Below, in pieces: positions 42,048-50,250 of a stretch of DNA of 64,000 nt. The DNA comes from Sphingobacterium sp. CZ-2 (GTDB lineage: Bacteria > Bacteroidota > Bacteroidia > Sphingobacteriales > Sphingobacteriaceae), in the NCBI RefSeq assembly GCF_004526235.1, contig NZ_CP038159.1, positions 2,170,001-2,234,000 of the forward strand, written 5' to 3'. The notes under the pieces were generated by a model. It searched no databases. It worked only from the letters and a program-made list of their open reading frames with translations, and was not told the origin of the DNA. Each line of letters begins with the position of its first letter. The first letter of the stretch is position 1. The translations under genes were made by a program, and so were the position numbers.

Positions 42048-43490
42048 GTCTTTCTTTTTATTAAAGAGGCCTACAACTTTTTTCCAGATGGCCTCCGCTT
42101 TGTTCTTATATTGTTCCGCATCGAACAAGGCCGAATCGGAGGTGGATTTATACGTTAGGAATATAGCCAATGGCGTAAGGACGATGATGGCCATCCACAT
42201 GCCCCACATTGGGGTCAGGCTGGCATCTTTCGCTGCTTTCTCTGATATGGTTGCAATAACGTGATAGATCAGGAAGAAAATAATCGCCATGACTACAGGC
42301 AATCCAAGACCACCTTTTCGGATGATGGCACCCAATGGTGCTCCAATACCAAATAACAGTAAACAGGACACGGCCAAAGTGAATTTTCGGTGCCATTCGA
42401 TATCGTATCGGATATCCTTCTCGGCAAAGAACTGGTAGTCATTCATCCTTAGATCAGCATTCTCTTTGATCTGTCTCGCTTGCGACAGGGCATTGCTGAT
42501 GGCCGAACGACGCATGTTCTCCTGTTCAATATCTGCTAATTTTATCTTGGTATTGATCGTTTTCGGTTTATTTTCCTGATAGTAATTGGCAAAGAAGTTA
42601 ATGTACCGTTTGCTTTCCACGGAGTTAATCTTCGCCACACTATCCAAGGATACCCTGTTGGAATCCGAATAATGCCTCAATTGTCTGAGGTTAAGCATCT
42701 GATGATGATCCTTGAAGAGTTCTTTATCCGTATTCCCCATCTGGAAACTTTCCATATCGAATTTTTGGGTCGTTTCCTTGAATCTGAATCGGGTAAATTG
42801 CTGACGGGGGTCGTATCGTTTCGCGTCTTTTACATTGCTGTCTTCATAACGAACACCATCTTTCAATTCCAATAACATGTATTTATTGTCGGCAGAATTC
42901 TGTATATAGCCTTCTTTCGCGAAGATCACATTATTGGCCGAACCACCTGTGGCGTGTTCATAGATCATGAGGTCGTAAAGGACGGTACCTTCCTCATTTT
43001 TACTTTTTGCGCGAATGGAATAACCAGGGATCGTATTGTTGAATACGCCCGGTTTGATCAGGAAATCGGCTTTTTTCTTACGGACATCGTACAGTAGGGA
43101 ACCCATTTTTAGGTTGACCACGGGAAGGATGTAATCGGAGAAGATAAAAGAGCCGGCGCTGAAAAGTCCTACTACAATGAATAGTGGGGTCATGGCTTTG
43201 CGGAGAGAAACCCCAGCAGCTTTGATAGCCACCAATTCGTAACTTTCGCCCAGATTTCCAAAGGTCATGATCGAGGATAACAACATGGAAAGTGGGAGTG
43301 CCATGGTTAACTGCACGGCCGCCTGATAACTTAATAGTTCAAGGATTACATACCATTGGAAACCTTTTCCGATCAGGTCATCGATGTACTTAAAAAGAAA
43401 CAGCATCAATAGTACAAACATCACAATGAAGAAAGTAACCATAAATGGTTTGATGAATGCTTGTAATATGAGGGAGTGAATCTTCTTCAT
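42027..43490 (-). CDS. LptF/LptG-family permease
   Basis: 487 residues. Three N-terminal and three C-terminal membrane helices flank a large periplasmic beta-jellyroll (about 105-350), the YjgP/YjgQ layout. Typical sequence: FIKPFMVTFFIVMFVLLMLFLFKYIDDLIGKG and ALPLSMLLSSIMTFGNLGESYELVAIKAAGVSL. LptF and LptG with LptB extract lipopolysaccharide from the inner membrane. Which of the two this is cannot be told. The insert is longer than in E. coli, as in other Bacteroidota. A TATCTTTG box (43555-43548, minus) is upstream. Confidence 0.9.
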   Translation of the reverse strand: MKKIHSLILQAFIKPFMVTFFIVMFVLLMLFLFKYIDDLIGKGFQWYVILELLSYQAAVQLTMALPLSMLLSSIMTFGNLGESYELVAIKAAGVSLRKAMTPLFIVVGLFSAGSFIFSDYILPVVNLKMGSLLYDVRKKKADFLIKPGVFNNTIPGYSIRAKSKNEEGTVLYDLMIYEHATGGSANNVIFAKEGYIQNSADNKYMLLELKDGVRYEDSNVKDAKRYDPRQQFTRFRFKETTQKFDMESFQMGNTDKELFKDHHQMLNLRQLRHYSDSNRVSLDSVAKINSVESKRYINFFANYYQENKPKTINTKIKLADIEQENMRRSAISNALSQARQIKENADLRMNDYQFFAEKDIRYDIEWHRKFTLAVSCLLLFGIGAPLGAIIRKGGLGLPVVMAIIFFLIYHVIATISEKAAKDASLTPMWGMWMAIIVLTPLAIFLTYKSTSDSALFDAEQYKNKAEAIWKKVVGLFNKKKDKATLSS

Positions 43491-43610
43491 GTTGCTAATA
43501 ATCCTTGATATGGGGCATCTTTGCTAAGTCTGACCCATGGATTTCTGCAAAGATACATTTTTTATGAACGTATTTTTGTTAGGAAAAAGTTAATAGGGAT
43601 AAGATATGAA

Positions 43611-43646
43611 AAAGCCTGAAAGGAATAGGTTTTCATTTCAGGCTTT
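43611..43646 (-). terminator. Terminator of the SRPBCC gene
   Basis: AAAGCCTGAAA (43611-43621) pairs with TTTCAGGCTTT (43636-43646). On the minus strand a short T-run follows. It is 13 bp after the stop of the gene ending at 43659. Confidence 0.8.
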
Positions 43647-43658
43647 GTTTGGATATAG

Positions 43659-44036
43659 TTATGCGCCGATGACGCTTTGTAGATAACCAATGGAATTGTT
43701 CCAGATTTGTTTTCTGTCTTCCATATTGTCTTCTTTTACGTAGTCCGTAACTGCGATAGCTACATCATTGGTCAATTCGTCCTGTATGATTTCGATTTCG
43801 AAGAAATAAGGTTCGTCATCCAACCATTTAAATTTTACGCTTTTGTTTTCTTTGACGGATACCAGTTTCGCACGGTGGGATTCATTATCCCAAACGAACT
43901 CGTAAATTCCATCGTGGTAGTTTACATCATCAGCAAACCATTGTGCCAGTTCATTCGGCTCCTGTAGATATGGGAATAGAATTCTAGGTGATGAATTCAA
44001 CACATATTCAAGGTGTAGTTTAGTTTTTTCTGACAT
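43659..44036 (-). CDS. START-like (SRPBCC/AHSA1-type) domain protein
   Basis: 125 residues, one helix-grip domain. The pattern LHLEYVLNSSPRILFPYLQEPNELAQWFADDV followed by strands and a C-terminal helix (RKQIWNNSIGYLQSVIGA) matches the small START-like proteins common in Bacteroidota. The fold binds hydrophobic ligands or acts as an Hsp90 co-factor; no specific role is known here. It is monocistronic, with its own terminator. Confidence 0.8.
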   Translation of the reverse strand: MSEKTKLHLEYVLNSSPRILFPYLQEPNELAQWFADDVNYHDGIYEFVWDNESHRAKLVSVKENKSVKFKWLDDEPYFFEIEIIQDELTNDVAIAVTDYVKEDNMEDRKQIWNNSIGYLQSVIGA

Positions 44037-44368
44037 AATTTGTTCTCAGTAGTTCGTTTTATAAATGTTGTTAGTAAAAAAAGTAGGCCCCCAATGCTAT
44101 CCTACTTTTTGTAAGTATAATCAATTAATCGCTTATTAAAAAAATAGTGCACATCTTTTTTTTAACAGTAAGTGGCTTTTCAACAATTATGCCTAAAGTA
44201 ATAAGGGGGTAATGTGGGTTTAAGAGTAGGGGAGGTGGATTTTTGCTATCTTTTTGATTATAAAGAGGTTTAGAGTTTTAGGGGGTTGAAAGTTTATTTT
44301 TAGGGATAATTTTATTGAAATTTTCTTTGAAAGTTGTTGCTTATTACTATCTTTGCATACCGAAAAAC
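44037..44368. other. Gene-free gap before tRNA-Met
   Basis: 332 bp. It holds a terminator-like hairpin (AAAAAGTAGG at 44078-44087 against CCTACTTTTT at 44101-44110) that belongs to no visible gene end, and the tRNA promoter at 44326-44355. The rest is A/T-rich with a few G-runs and no coding frame. Confidence 0.7.
44326..44355 (+). promoter_or_regulatory. Promoter of tRNA-Met
   Basis: TTTG (44326-44329), an 18-nt spacer, TATCTTTG (44348-44355). Transcription would start near 44362, about 7 nt before the mature tRNA. Confidence 0.75.
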
Positions 44369-44442
44369 GGCGGGGTAGCTCAGATGGTTAGAGCGCAGGA
44401 TTCATAACCCTGAGGTCGGCAGTTCGATCCTGCTCCCCGCTA
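44369..44442 (+). tRNA. tRNA-Met (anticodon CAT)
   Basis: Cloverleaf folds as acceptor GGCGGGG/CCCCGCT (terminal G-U pair), D-arm GCTC/GAGC, anticodon loop TTCATAA, five-base variable loop and T-arm GGCAG/CTGCT with loop TTCGATC. CCA is not encoded. The anticodon stem lacks the three G-C pairs of initiators, so it is elongator Met; a tRNA-Ile with modified CAT cannot be fully excluded. It has its own promoter and terminator. The 5' boundary is certain to within one base. Confidence 0.93.
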
Positions 44443-44448
44443 CAAGAT

Positions 44449-44479
44449 AAAGGAAAGTCCAAAAGGCTTTCCTTTTTTT
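44449..44479 (+). terminator. Terminator after tRNA-Met
   Basis: AAAGGAAAG (44449-44457) pairs with CTTTCCTTT (44467-44475), followed by more T. It also lies 25 bp past the fic stop on the other strand and may serve both. Confidence 0.85.
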
Positions 44480-44503
44480 GTTGGGGTGCTTTTCGGCAGG
44501 TCA

Positions 44504-45616
44504 TTATTGACCTTCTAAAATATGTATCAAATCATTATTGATATAAAAAACTTCTCGTCCTTCTTTTGACGGAGTGAGTATTCTCGCTCCAACAAGTTCA
44601 TTGACATATTTTGTCAAAGTTGTTCTGGAGGATACCTGGAGTATGTCGCCGATCAACTTTGGTTTGATATATGGTTGACTAAACAGCAGTTCATTTACTT
44701 CTTTATTATACCATTTGATATTCGATTTGCCGTATTCCAATGTAGTTTCCATCTGATCCAGTATACCGTTGATGAGTTGATTGGTTAAAAGTGCAGTTTT
44801 TTCTACAGCATCCAGCATAAAGAGTACCCATGGTTTCCAGCTCCCACGCTGAGTTACGGCACCTAAATTATAATAATAATCATCTTTATGGACAATAATG
44901 TACTTAGAAAGATACAGTACAGGTTGCTCCAATAAACCTTTATTGACCAAGTAAAGTAAATTTAAAATCCGGCCAGTACGACCGTTTCCGGCTGGAAATG
45001 GGTGTATGGCTTCAAATTGATAGTGTGCAATACACATTTTAAGTAATGGATCCGTGTCGGACAGCTTTTCATCATTCAGGTAGTCCAATAGATTTCCCAT
45101 TAGTTGTTCTACAAGGCCGACACCTCTTGGAGGAGTGTATATAATCTCTCCTGATCTAAATTCGCTTTGTCCACGTTGAATGACCGTTAGGGAATGTGCT
45201 GGGCGTATGCTGCCAGATGTATTTTTGATTTGTTGGAAAATAGCAATTATACTTTCAAGATCGATATTGTTTTTTTTCTTTACACGTTGATATCCCTCCC
45301 AAAGCGCTTCCCTATACCTCAAAACTTCTTTTGTAGCAGGGTTCGCATTTTTTTCCTGGACGGTATCCGATACTGCTTTATAAAGTTCGTCTTCTGTTGT
45401 AAAGATATTTTCTATAGCAGATGATGCTTTGGCCTCTTGGAGGGCAATCGTATTGACCAGCATATAGGGATTGGGCAGCCGTTGTACATTACTATTTACG
45501 CTTGCCAATGCTCGAGATGCCGTGACCAGTTTTTTCAGAATATCTACGTCATCAGCAATGTTCTGCGGAGGCAGGAGCGGAAGATCATTGAAAGGTTTTG
45601 TTCTATCGTATGCCAT
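44504..45616 (-). CDS. Fic-domain protein (AMP-transferase family) with winged helix
   Basis: 370 residues. The Fic active-site motif is HPFPAGNGR with catalytic H205. The N-terminal region has an inhibitory-helix motif SSAIEN (S65-N70, glutamate E69), the class II arrangement in which a glutamate blocks ATP. The C-terminal part (about 300-365) looks like a winged helix (KLIGDILQVSSRTTLTKYVNELVGARIL). Such proteins transfer AMP to target proteins and are often self-regulated or chromosomal remnants of toxin systems; no antitoxin gene is adjacent. A strong palindrome with extra half-sites lies upstream and may be its operator. Confidence 0.88.
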   Translation of the reverse strand: MAYDRTKPFNDLPLLPPQNIADDVDILKKLVTASRALASVNSNVQRLPNPYMLVNTIALQEAKASSAIENIFTTEDELYKAVSDTVQEKNANPATKEVLRYREALWEGYQRVKKKNNIDLESIIAIFQQIKNTSGSIRPAHSLTVIQRGQSEFRSGEIIYTPPRGVGLVEQLMGNLLDYLNDEKLSDTDPLLKMCIAHYQFEAIHPFPAGNGRTGRILNLLYLVNKGLLEQPVLYLSKYIIVHKDDYYYNLGAVTQRGSWKPWVLFMLDAVEKTALLTNQLINGILDQMETTLEYGKSNIKWYNKEVNELLFSQPYIKPKLIGDILQVSSRTTLTKYVNELVGARILTPSKEGREVFYINNDLIHILEGQ

Positions 45617-45642
45617 ATATGTTCAATTTTAGACTGATACTG

Positions 45643-45716
45643 GACACATGTACAAAATAAAGAAATAAAATGGACATATTATTATGATATGTCCATTTTT
45701 AATAAAAAAATGGACG
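45643..45716 (-). promoter_or_regulatory. Candidate operator upstream of fic
   Basis: Inverted repeat ATGGACATAT (45670-45679) and ATATGTCCAT (45687-45696), 7-nt spacer. Two further TGGAC half-sites lie on either side (TGGACACAT near 45644, ATGGACGCAT near 45709). It precedes a weak TATTTTG element (about 45658-45652, minus), where a bound protein could block transcription. Confidence 0.6.
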
Positions 45717-45782
45717 CATTTTAATTAAGTGTTCATTTGGATGATTGTAAAACATCGTCAGCTATTAGCAAAAGTAGTTGAC

Positions 45783-46547
45783 TTATAGATTGATGATATC
45801 AAAATAATTCATGAGGGAGATATACAGGGATGCCAGCACAAAATTCATCCCAATAATCTTGGCGATTACAATCCACAATCTGGACCGTTTCTCATGCATC
45901 ATTAGAAAACCGAAGATGCTGCCAAATAAAAATAAAAAGGGGATCATAAAAAATGTAAGAAACAGATTGACCCCATCCTTAGAAAAGTTAATTTGGAAAA
46001 CCACCATGAATAGGTTCAATACATTTATCAACAAGAGGATAATATTGAGTTGCGCAGCGATATAGGTGTTGGCAAGGAAATGTTCCCAATAATTGTATTT
46101 ATGTTTATAAAAAGTAATCCAGGTTATCAGACTGGTAATGGGAATCATAAGAAAAATGAGAACACTAAAATATTTCCCTAGGAATCCGTGTCCGATGAGT
46201 TGATCAGCATGCGCAGCAGGTTGAATTTTATCGATCCATAAGTGTATACCTTTAATGATCAAGGAACAAATGGTCGTCATGATCAAGACAAATGCGAATG
46301 GCCGAAAATAGGGTACACGTTTTCCATCAAGGTAATCCTTAATCATTACGCCCGGCTTTGTGAAAAGGCACTTTAAAGTATAGAAAAAGCCTTTATCCAC
46401 ATGGAAAACGGAATGCGGGATATCATGTAGGAAATAATGCGCATCGATTCGGTGTTCATGTGCGGATTGTCCACAATGGGGGCAATAATTTCCTTTGAAA
46501 TTAAATTGGCAATTTAGGCATACGGCATTTTCCTCTCGATATGGCAT
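45783..46547 (-). CDS. DUF3667-family membrane protein with N-terminal zinc ribbon
   Basis: 254 residues. The N-terminus carries a zinc ribbon C10-x2-C13 ... C22-x2-C25 (CLNCQFNFKGNYCPHCGQ). The DUF3667 region follows (DIPHSVFHVDKGFFYTLKCLFTKPGVMIKDYLDGKR), then about five membrane helices. Function unknown for the family. A perfect 12-bp palindrome TTAGTTAACTAA (46561-46572) lies 14 bp upstream of the start codon and may be a regulator site. Confidence 0.82.
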   Translation of the reverse strand: MPYREENAVCLNCQFNFKGNYCPHCGQSAHEHRIDAHYFLHDIPHSVFHVDKGFFYTLKCLFTKPGVMIKDYLDGKRVPYFRPFAFVLIMTTICSLIIKGIHLWIDKIQPAAHADQLIGHGFLGKYFSVLIFLMIPITSLITWITFYKHKYNYWEHFLANTYIAAQLNIILLLINVLNLFMVVFQINFSKDGVNLFLTFFMIPFLFLFGSIFGFLMMHEKRSRLWIVIAKIIGMNFVLASLYISLMNYFDIINL

Positions 46548-46560
46548 AAGGTTTATTTAG

Positions 46561-46572
46561 TTAGTTAACTAA
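46561..46572 (-). promoter_or_regulatory. Palindrome upstream of the DUF3667 gene
   Basis: TTAGTTAACTAA is self-complementary over 12 bp, with an extra TTTAG half-site next to it (46556-46560). Position just upstream of the start suits a repressor site. The binding protein is unknown. Confidence 0.4.
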
Positions 46573-46838
46573 ATATAAAAAAATCAAGTAAGAAAGAAGT
46601 TTTTTCCTTTCGGAAAAAATAGATAAAATTCATTTCTCTTAAATCGAACATCTCTTAGACCTGGCATTAGTTAATTATTAAGGATTTCGTGTTCAGAACT
46701 ATGACTGCTGAATTTTTTACAGCATATCGATATAATCATTTAATAAATTAATAAACAATATATTATAATTCTTTTAAAGATAAATTAATTCAAAATAAGT
46801 AATATTGGGTAATTAAATACGGACTTAATATTTGAATT

Positions 46839-47189
46839 GTGAAATATCTGGAATTAAACGAGCAGATTATAGCCCACTTGATACAAGAGAAACCATACTT
46901 AGATATGGATTTTACATTGACAAAATTAGCAGATAGCCTGGATACCTCCCTTTATCATTTAGAAAAGGCCTTGAAACTACATTTTCAAGGTTCGATTTAT
47001 GAATATATTAACCAGCTTCGGATAGAATACTTTATTTCTCAAATTGACCGGATAAATGCAGGTGAATTAAATATTATGGCTTTAGCTTACGAATCTGGAT
47101 TTAGATCAAAATCCTCATTTCGTAATAATTTTAGACAAATACAGGGAATCTCACCCACAGCCTATATTCTCAAGCATATAAAAATTTAA
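46839..47189 (+). CDS. Minimal AraC-family DNA-binding protein
   Basis: 116 residues from a GTG start. Two helix-turn-helix units: DFTLTKLADSLDTSLYHLEKALKLHF, then LNIMALAYESGFRSKSSFRNNFRQIQGISPTAY, the AraC C-terminal pattern. No sensor domain, membrane helix or signal peptide. Most stand-alone domains of this kind are detached from a TPR-type or membrane sensor. Target unknown; it could act on the GNAT gene 83 bp downstream or on the divergent DUF3667 gene. The 291-bp A/T-rich gap upstream shows nothing else. Confidence 0.78.
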   Translation: MKYLELNEQIIAHLIQEKPYLDMDFTLTKLADSLDTSLYHLEKALKLHFQGSIYEYINQLRIEYFISQIDRINAGELNIMALAYESGFRSKSSFRNNFRQIQGISPTAYILKHIKI

Positions 47190-47272
47190 TATGCTAGTGC
47201 ATTTTAAAATTTAACAACCAATTTACTGTTGAGTTGTTAAATTTTTGGTAATATTATTAAAAACCAAATGCT

Positions 47273-47563
47273 ATGGAAATAATAAACAATGAAACTAACC
47301 TACAATTCGAATATAGGGAAGGTGGTGAGATCGCACGATTGGAATATCGCTTTTATAAAAAAGATATTGCTTTGATGCATACGGTAGTTCCGGATAGCAT
47401 GAAGGGAAAAGGAGTAGCTTCTGCCTTGGCAGAGCAAGCATTTGCATTTGCCAAGGCGAGGGGTAAAAAAGTCATGGTGTATTGTCCCTTTGTTGCGAAG
47501 TATGTCCAAAAGCATCCAGAACTAAAAGATCAAATTGATAGAGATTACCATCCGAATCTATAA
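47273..47563 (+). CDS. Small GNAT-like N-acetyltransferase (YjdJ/GTLF3 type)
   Basis: 96 residues, the size of the short GCN5-related family. Core pattern: RLEYRFYKKDIALMHTVVP (beta hairpin), VPDSMKGKGVASALAEQAFAFAKARGKKVM with the acetyl-CoA loop GKGVAS, and the C-terminal CPFVAKYVQKHPELKDQI typical of YjdJ. Substrate unknown. The convergent ABC-F gene ends 20 bp downstream. Confidence 0.88.
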   Translation: MEIINNETNLQFEYREGGEIARLEYRFYKKDIALMHTVVPDSMKGKGVASALAEQAFAFAKARGKKVMVYCPFVAKYVQKHPELKDQIDRDYHPNL

Positions 47564-47583
47564 GGTCAATCTATTAGCTCATT

Positions 47584-49209
47584 TTATAAGATCAATTCCC
47601 TTTCAATTCCTATCTCTTGCAAAAACACCTCATCATGTGAAACCAGTAGTAAAGTTCCCTGAAATTGCTTAATGGCTTCTGTAAGGATAAGGATATTCTG
47701 AAGATCTATGTTGTTGGTTGGTTCATCCAAGACCATGATATCTGGTGCTTGATTGGAAATATTCAGACAGCACAATAACAATCGCATCCTTTCGCCTCCA
47801 CTTAAGGACAGGCAGGATTTCTCCCAAGTTTCCTTATCAAAAAGAAAACGATTCAACCTAATTTTCACCTCATGTTCCTGAAGGCCAGCATGATTAAATC
47901 GTTGTGCCATTTCGTAGATGGATTGATTGGCCCTGATAAGAGAATATTCCTGGTCTACATAGACGTATCTTTTACTATTGGAAAGGAGCTTTCCCTTGGA
48001 TGGTTCCAAAATACCTAACAAAATCTTGATCAAGGTAGTTTTACCGGAGCCATTTAATCCTTTAATAGCAATTCTTTCACCATGCCGGATCTGAAAAGAA
48101 AGATCTTCCTTCCAAAGAAATCTTCCGCTGTTACTGGCTTCAGAATCATTTATTGCATCAATTGAAGGAATCTTATAATTAATTTCCTGGGCTTCTAAAA
48201 GTAATTTACCACGATAACTATCAGAGTTTTCAAACCCGAATTGCATTTGATCTATTTCAGGGAGAATACTTCTTAAACTGGTTAATTGGCTTTGGATACC
48301 CGATATTTTTTCTTCATGTACCGATTTCAGTTTCGAGGAACTGCCTTCAGCTTTATTGCGAAGGGTATTCATCATGATCTTTGGCATTCCAGCACCTTCC
48401 TGTTTCTTTTTGCCCCGTGCATTCAATTTATTCTGCCTTTCTATCGCTTCTTTTTCTTTTTCCTTAGCCTTGCGGAGTTCCTTTTGTTGTGATTGTACCT
48501 GATGGTTCAGCGCATCCAATGCAATTCCCTTTTGCTCGGCAAAAAAACTGTAATTGCCGCCGTATAAGCGGATTCCATCACGGCTTAACTCTGCTATTTG
48601 TGGGATCAATTCCAATAATTGCCTATCATGGCTGACGATCAAAAGGGTTTTGTTGGTTTTTTCGACAAAATCATAGAGTAATTTGCGGCCATCTTGATCT
48701 AAATGATTACTTGGCTCATCCATCAGAATAAATTCCGGCTCCTGGATTTCTATACCCGCCAAAAAAACCTTGGTCTTTTGGCCTCCGCTCAGACTGGCTA
48801 ATTTTCGCTCAAGATCCAGTCCAGATAACCCCCATTTTTCTAAAGCTTGTTCACAGCGATCTTCCAAAGTCCAATCATCTTGAAGAAGTTCCATGTTTTC
48901 CGCTGTCGCCTCTCCCTGCAGGATAGCATGTAAAGCGCGCAATTTACCAGAAATACCCAATGCCTCAGCAATACTTAGTTCATGGTATTCATCATGGGTC
49001 TGCGGAATGTAGTACGGTTTTGAAGAACAGCTTATCATTCCTGAGGACAAGGGAAGTTTACCAGCAATAATCTTTAGGATACTGGATTTTCCTGCACCAT
49101 TGTTCCCGATAAGGGCAATCTTATCATTTTTATTGATAATGAAATTGATGTTCTCGAACAGAACATCTTTATTTGGATGTATATAAGTTGCTTGTTGTAA
49201 TATAAACAT
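47584..49209 (-). CDS. ABC-F family ATPase (ribosome-associated)
   Basis: 541 residues. Two ABC domains: Walker A GNNGAGKSS and GLNGSGKTT, signatures LSGGQKTKVFLA and LSGGERMRLLLC, Walker B ILMDEPSNHLD and MVLDEPTNNID. No membrane helices. The inter-domain linker (about 230-310) is long and highly charged (QQKELRKAKEKEKEAIERQNK), the part that reaches the ribosomal P-site region in ABC-F proteins. Members either tune translation or confer resistance to ribosome-binding antibiotics; the subfamily cannot be assigned here. The approximately 100-nt leader is structured, which favours drug- or translation-dependent regulation. Confidence 0.87.
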   Translation of the reverse strand: MFILQQATYIHPNKDVLFENINFIINKNDKIALIGNNGAGKSSILKIIAGKLPLSSGMISCSSKPYYIPQTHDEYHELSIAEALGISGKLRALHAILQGEATAENMELLQDDWTLEDRCEQALEKWGLSGLDLERKLASLSGGQKTKVFLAGIEIQEPEFILMDEPSNHLDQDGRKLLYDFVEKTNKTLLIVSHDRQLLELIPQIAELSRDGIRLYGGNYSFFAEQKGIALDALNHQVQSQQKELRKAKEKEKEAIERQNKLNARGKKKQEGAGMPKIMMNTLRNKAEGSSSKLKSVHEEKISGIQSQLTSLRSILPEIDQMQFGFENSDSYRGKLLLEAQEINYKIPSIDAINDSEASNSGRFLWKEDLSFQIRHGERIAIKGLNGSGKTTLIKILLGILEPSKGKLLSNSKRYVYVDQEYSLIRANQSIYEMAQRFNHAGLQEHEVKIRLNRFLFDKETWEKSCLSLSGGERMRLLLCCLNISNQAPDIMVLDEPTNNIDLQNILILTEAIKQFQGTLLLVSHDEVFLQEIGIERELIL

Positions 49210-49326
49210 AAATCTTTTCGCTAAGGGGTGAAATAATGAAATGAGAGCTCGCTAAAGAGCTAACGGAATCAAATGCGGAAAGATTTATTTATTACATATG
49301 GAATTATTTCGTGTGCTACAAAGGTA
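49207..49326 (-). promoter_or_regulatory. Structured leader of the ABC-F gene
   Basis: A TACCTTTG box (49326-49319, minus) would start transcription near 49312, giving a leader of about 100 nt. In it, AAATCTTTCCGC (49286-49275, minus) can pair, with one mismatch, with GCGAAAAGATTT (49221-49210), which directly touches the ATG. The enclosed stretch holds a second hairpin AGCTC/GAGCT (49261-49246) and an ATG-TAA start-stop pair (49297-49292). This could hide the start codon, as in translation attenuation. Confidence 0.55.
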
Positions 49327-49393
49327 GCTATTTAATTTAAAATCTGAAAACCCTCAGATTTAGGCGTTATCAATCATCCCGAAGGTCCAAGCA

Positions 49394-49435
49394 TTCTCTA
49401 TCGTTCGGAAAGTCAAGTTTATCCGAGGAACATGC
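49394..49435 (-). pseudogene. Fragment of an alkB 3' end (direct repeat, left copy)
   Basis: 36 bases identical to 50258-50293, the end of alkB, then CATGC after one mismatch. On the minus strand it reads PRINLTFRTIEN and continues for about 12 codons (ending in a TAA near 49350). Nothing upstream of it matches alkB, so it is a remnant or one side of a duplication. Confidence 0.7.
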
Positions 49436-49811
49436 TGGGCAAATGAAAACCCAACTACAGAAAAAGCACGATACCAAGAATAGAAACTGCGACGAGGTTA
49501 TAGAAGAAAGTCCAAAATTAATAGTCGTAGTATATTAGGATGAGAACTAATAAAATGTAATATAAAAATATATGGATGTTTTTTATACTTAAATATTAAT
49601 AAATTTATAACCAATAAATTATGAGAAGATATAAAATTACTCTAACATCATTATTAGTAGTCTAAAATATTGAGGGATGCTGTTATTTCAGGGATAATAT
49701 TTGTTTAGTGCATGAAATAGTTTGTGTATGTTGCGATTATTGGTATTGCTTATGGGGTTGTAAAAAGGAGGATTTTTGCAATAAATAATAAAAACTAAGT
49801 ATCTATTAATA

Positions 49812-50090
49812 ATGAAAAAAATATCTCCATTTATTGTTTCTTATGTTGCAATTCTGCTTAACGTATGCTACTTAGGCTTATGGATTTATGCGTTTAATAA
49901 ATATGATTTATATGAGGATTAAGTTAGTTTTTTTAAAAAATTTATTCCTTTTTCTTATTTCGAATTGGTTTTGATAGCCTTATCTGTATTTTCAATAATT
50001 GTTTTTGCAAGAAGTAAGGTGCCAATAAACAATGTTTTGTTAATTGTGCAAATAGGATTAACAATTTTATTTATATGGCAATTTCTTTAA
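49812..50090 (+). pseudogene. Small membrane protein gene broken by an in-frame stop
   Basis: ATG at 49812 opens 36 codons (MKKISPFIVSYVAILL..., one membrane helix, ending LYED), then TAA at 49920-49922. The same frame continues open for 55 codons after the stop (VSFFKKFIPFSYFELVLIAL..., two more helices) to a TAA at 50088. Read through, it would be a protein of about 92 residues with three helices. No family recognised. It could also be two very short genes, but the even hydrophobic pattern across the stop favours one disrupted gene. Confidence 0.6.
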
Positions 50091-50250
50091 AATGTTGAGT
50101 CCCTATATTTAATAGAAAACACTTTGACATTGTATATTTTTGACTAATGGACTATTTTTATTTACATACATGTTAAGGAATCTGTAAGAGCGACTGGTAA
50201 AAGCGGAATCAGTAACCTTCAGAATATCAGTTTTCCATCGTCCTGAATGT

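Larger units (their letters stand above)
49210..50250. other. Degraded, mostly non-coding stretch
   Basis: About 1 kb between the ABC-F gene and alkB. It contains the ABC-F leader, a 36-bp duplicate of the alkB 3' end (49394-49429), A/T-rich sequence, and a small broken membrane-protein gene (49812-50090). A TATTTTTG box occurs at 50135-50142 (+) with no gene after it. The base composition is clearly lower in G+C than in the neighbouring genes. Confidence 0.75.

Noticed and set aside
44369-44442. Initiator tRNA-fMet
   Set aside because: The anticodon stem lacks the three consecutive G-C pairs, and the acceptor end shows no unpaired C1-A72.
46839-47563. AraC plus GNAT genes as a toxin-antitoxin pair
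   Set aside because: The 83-bp gap, no overlap, and the YjdJ-type acetyltransferase without toxin-type features give no support.
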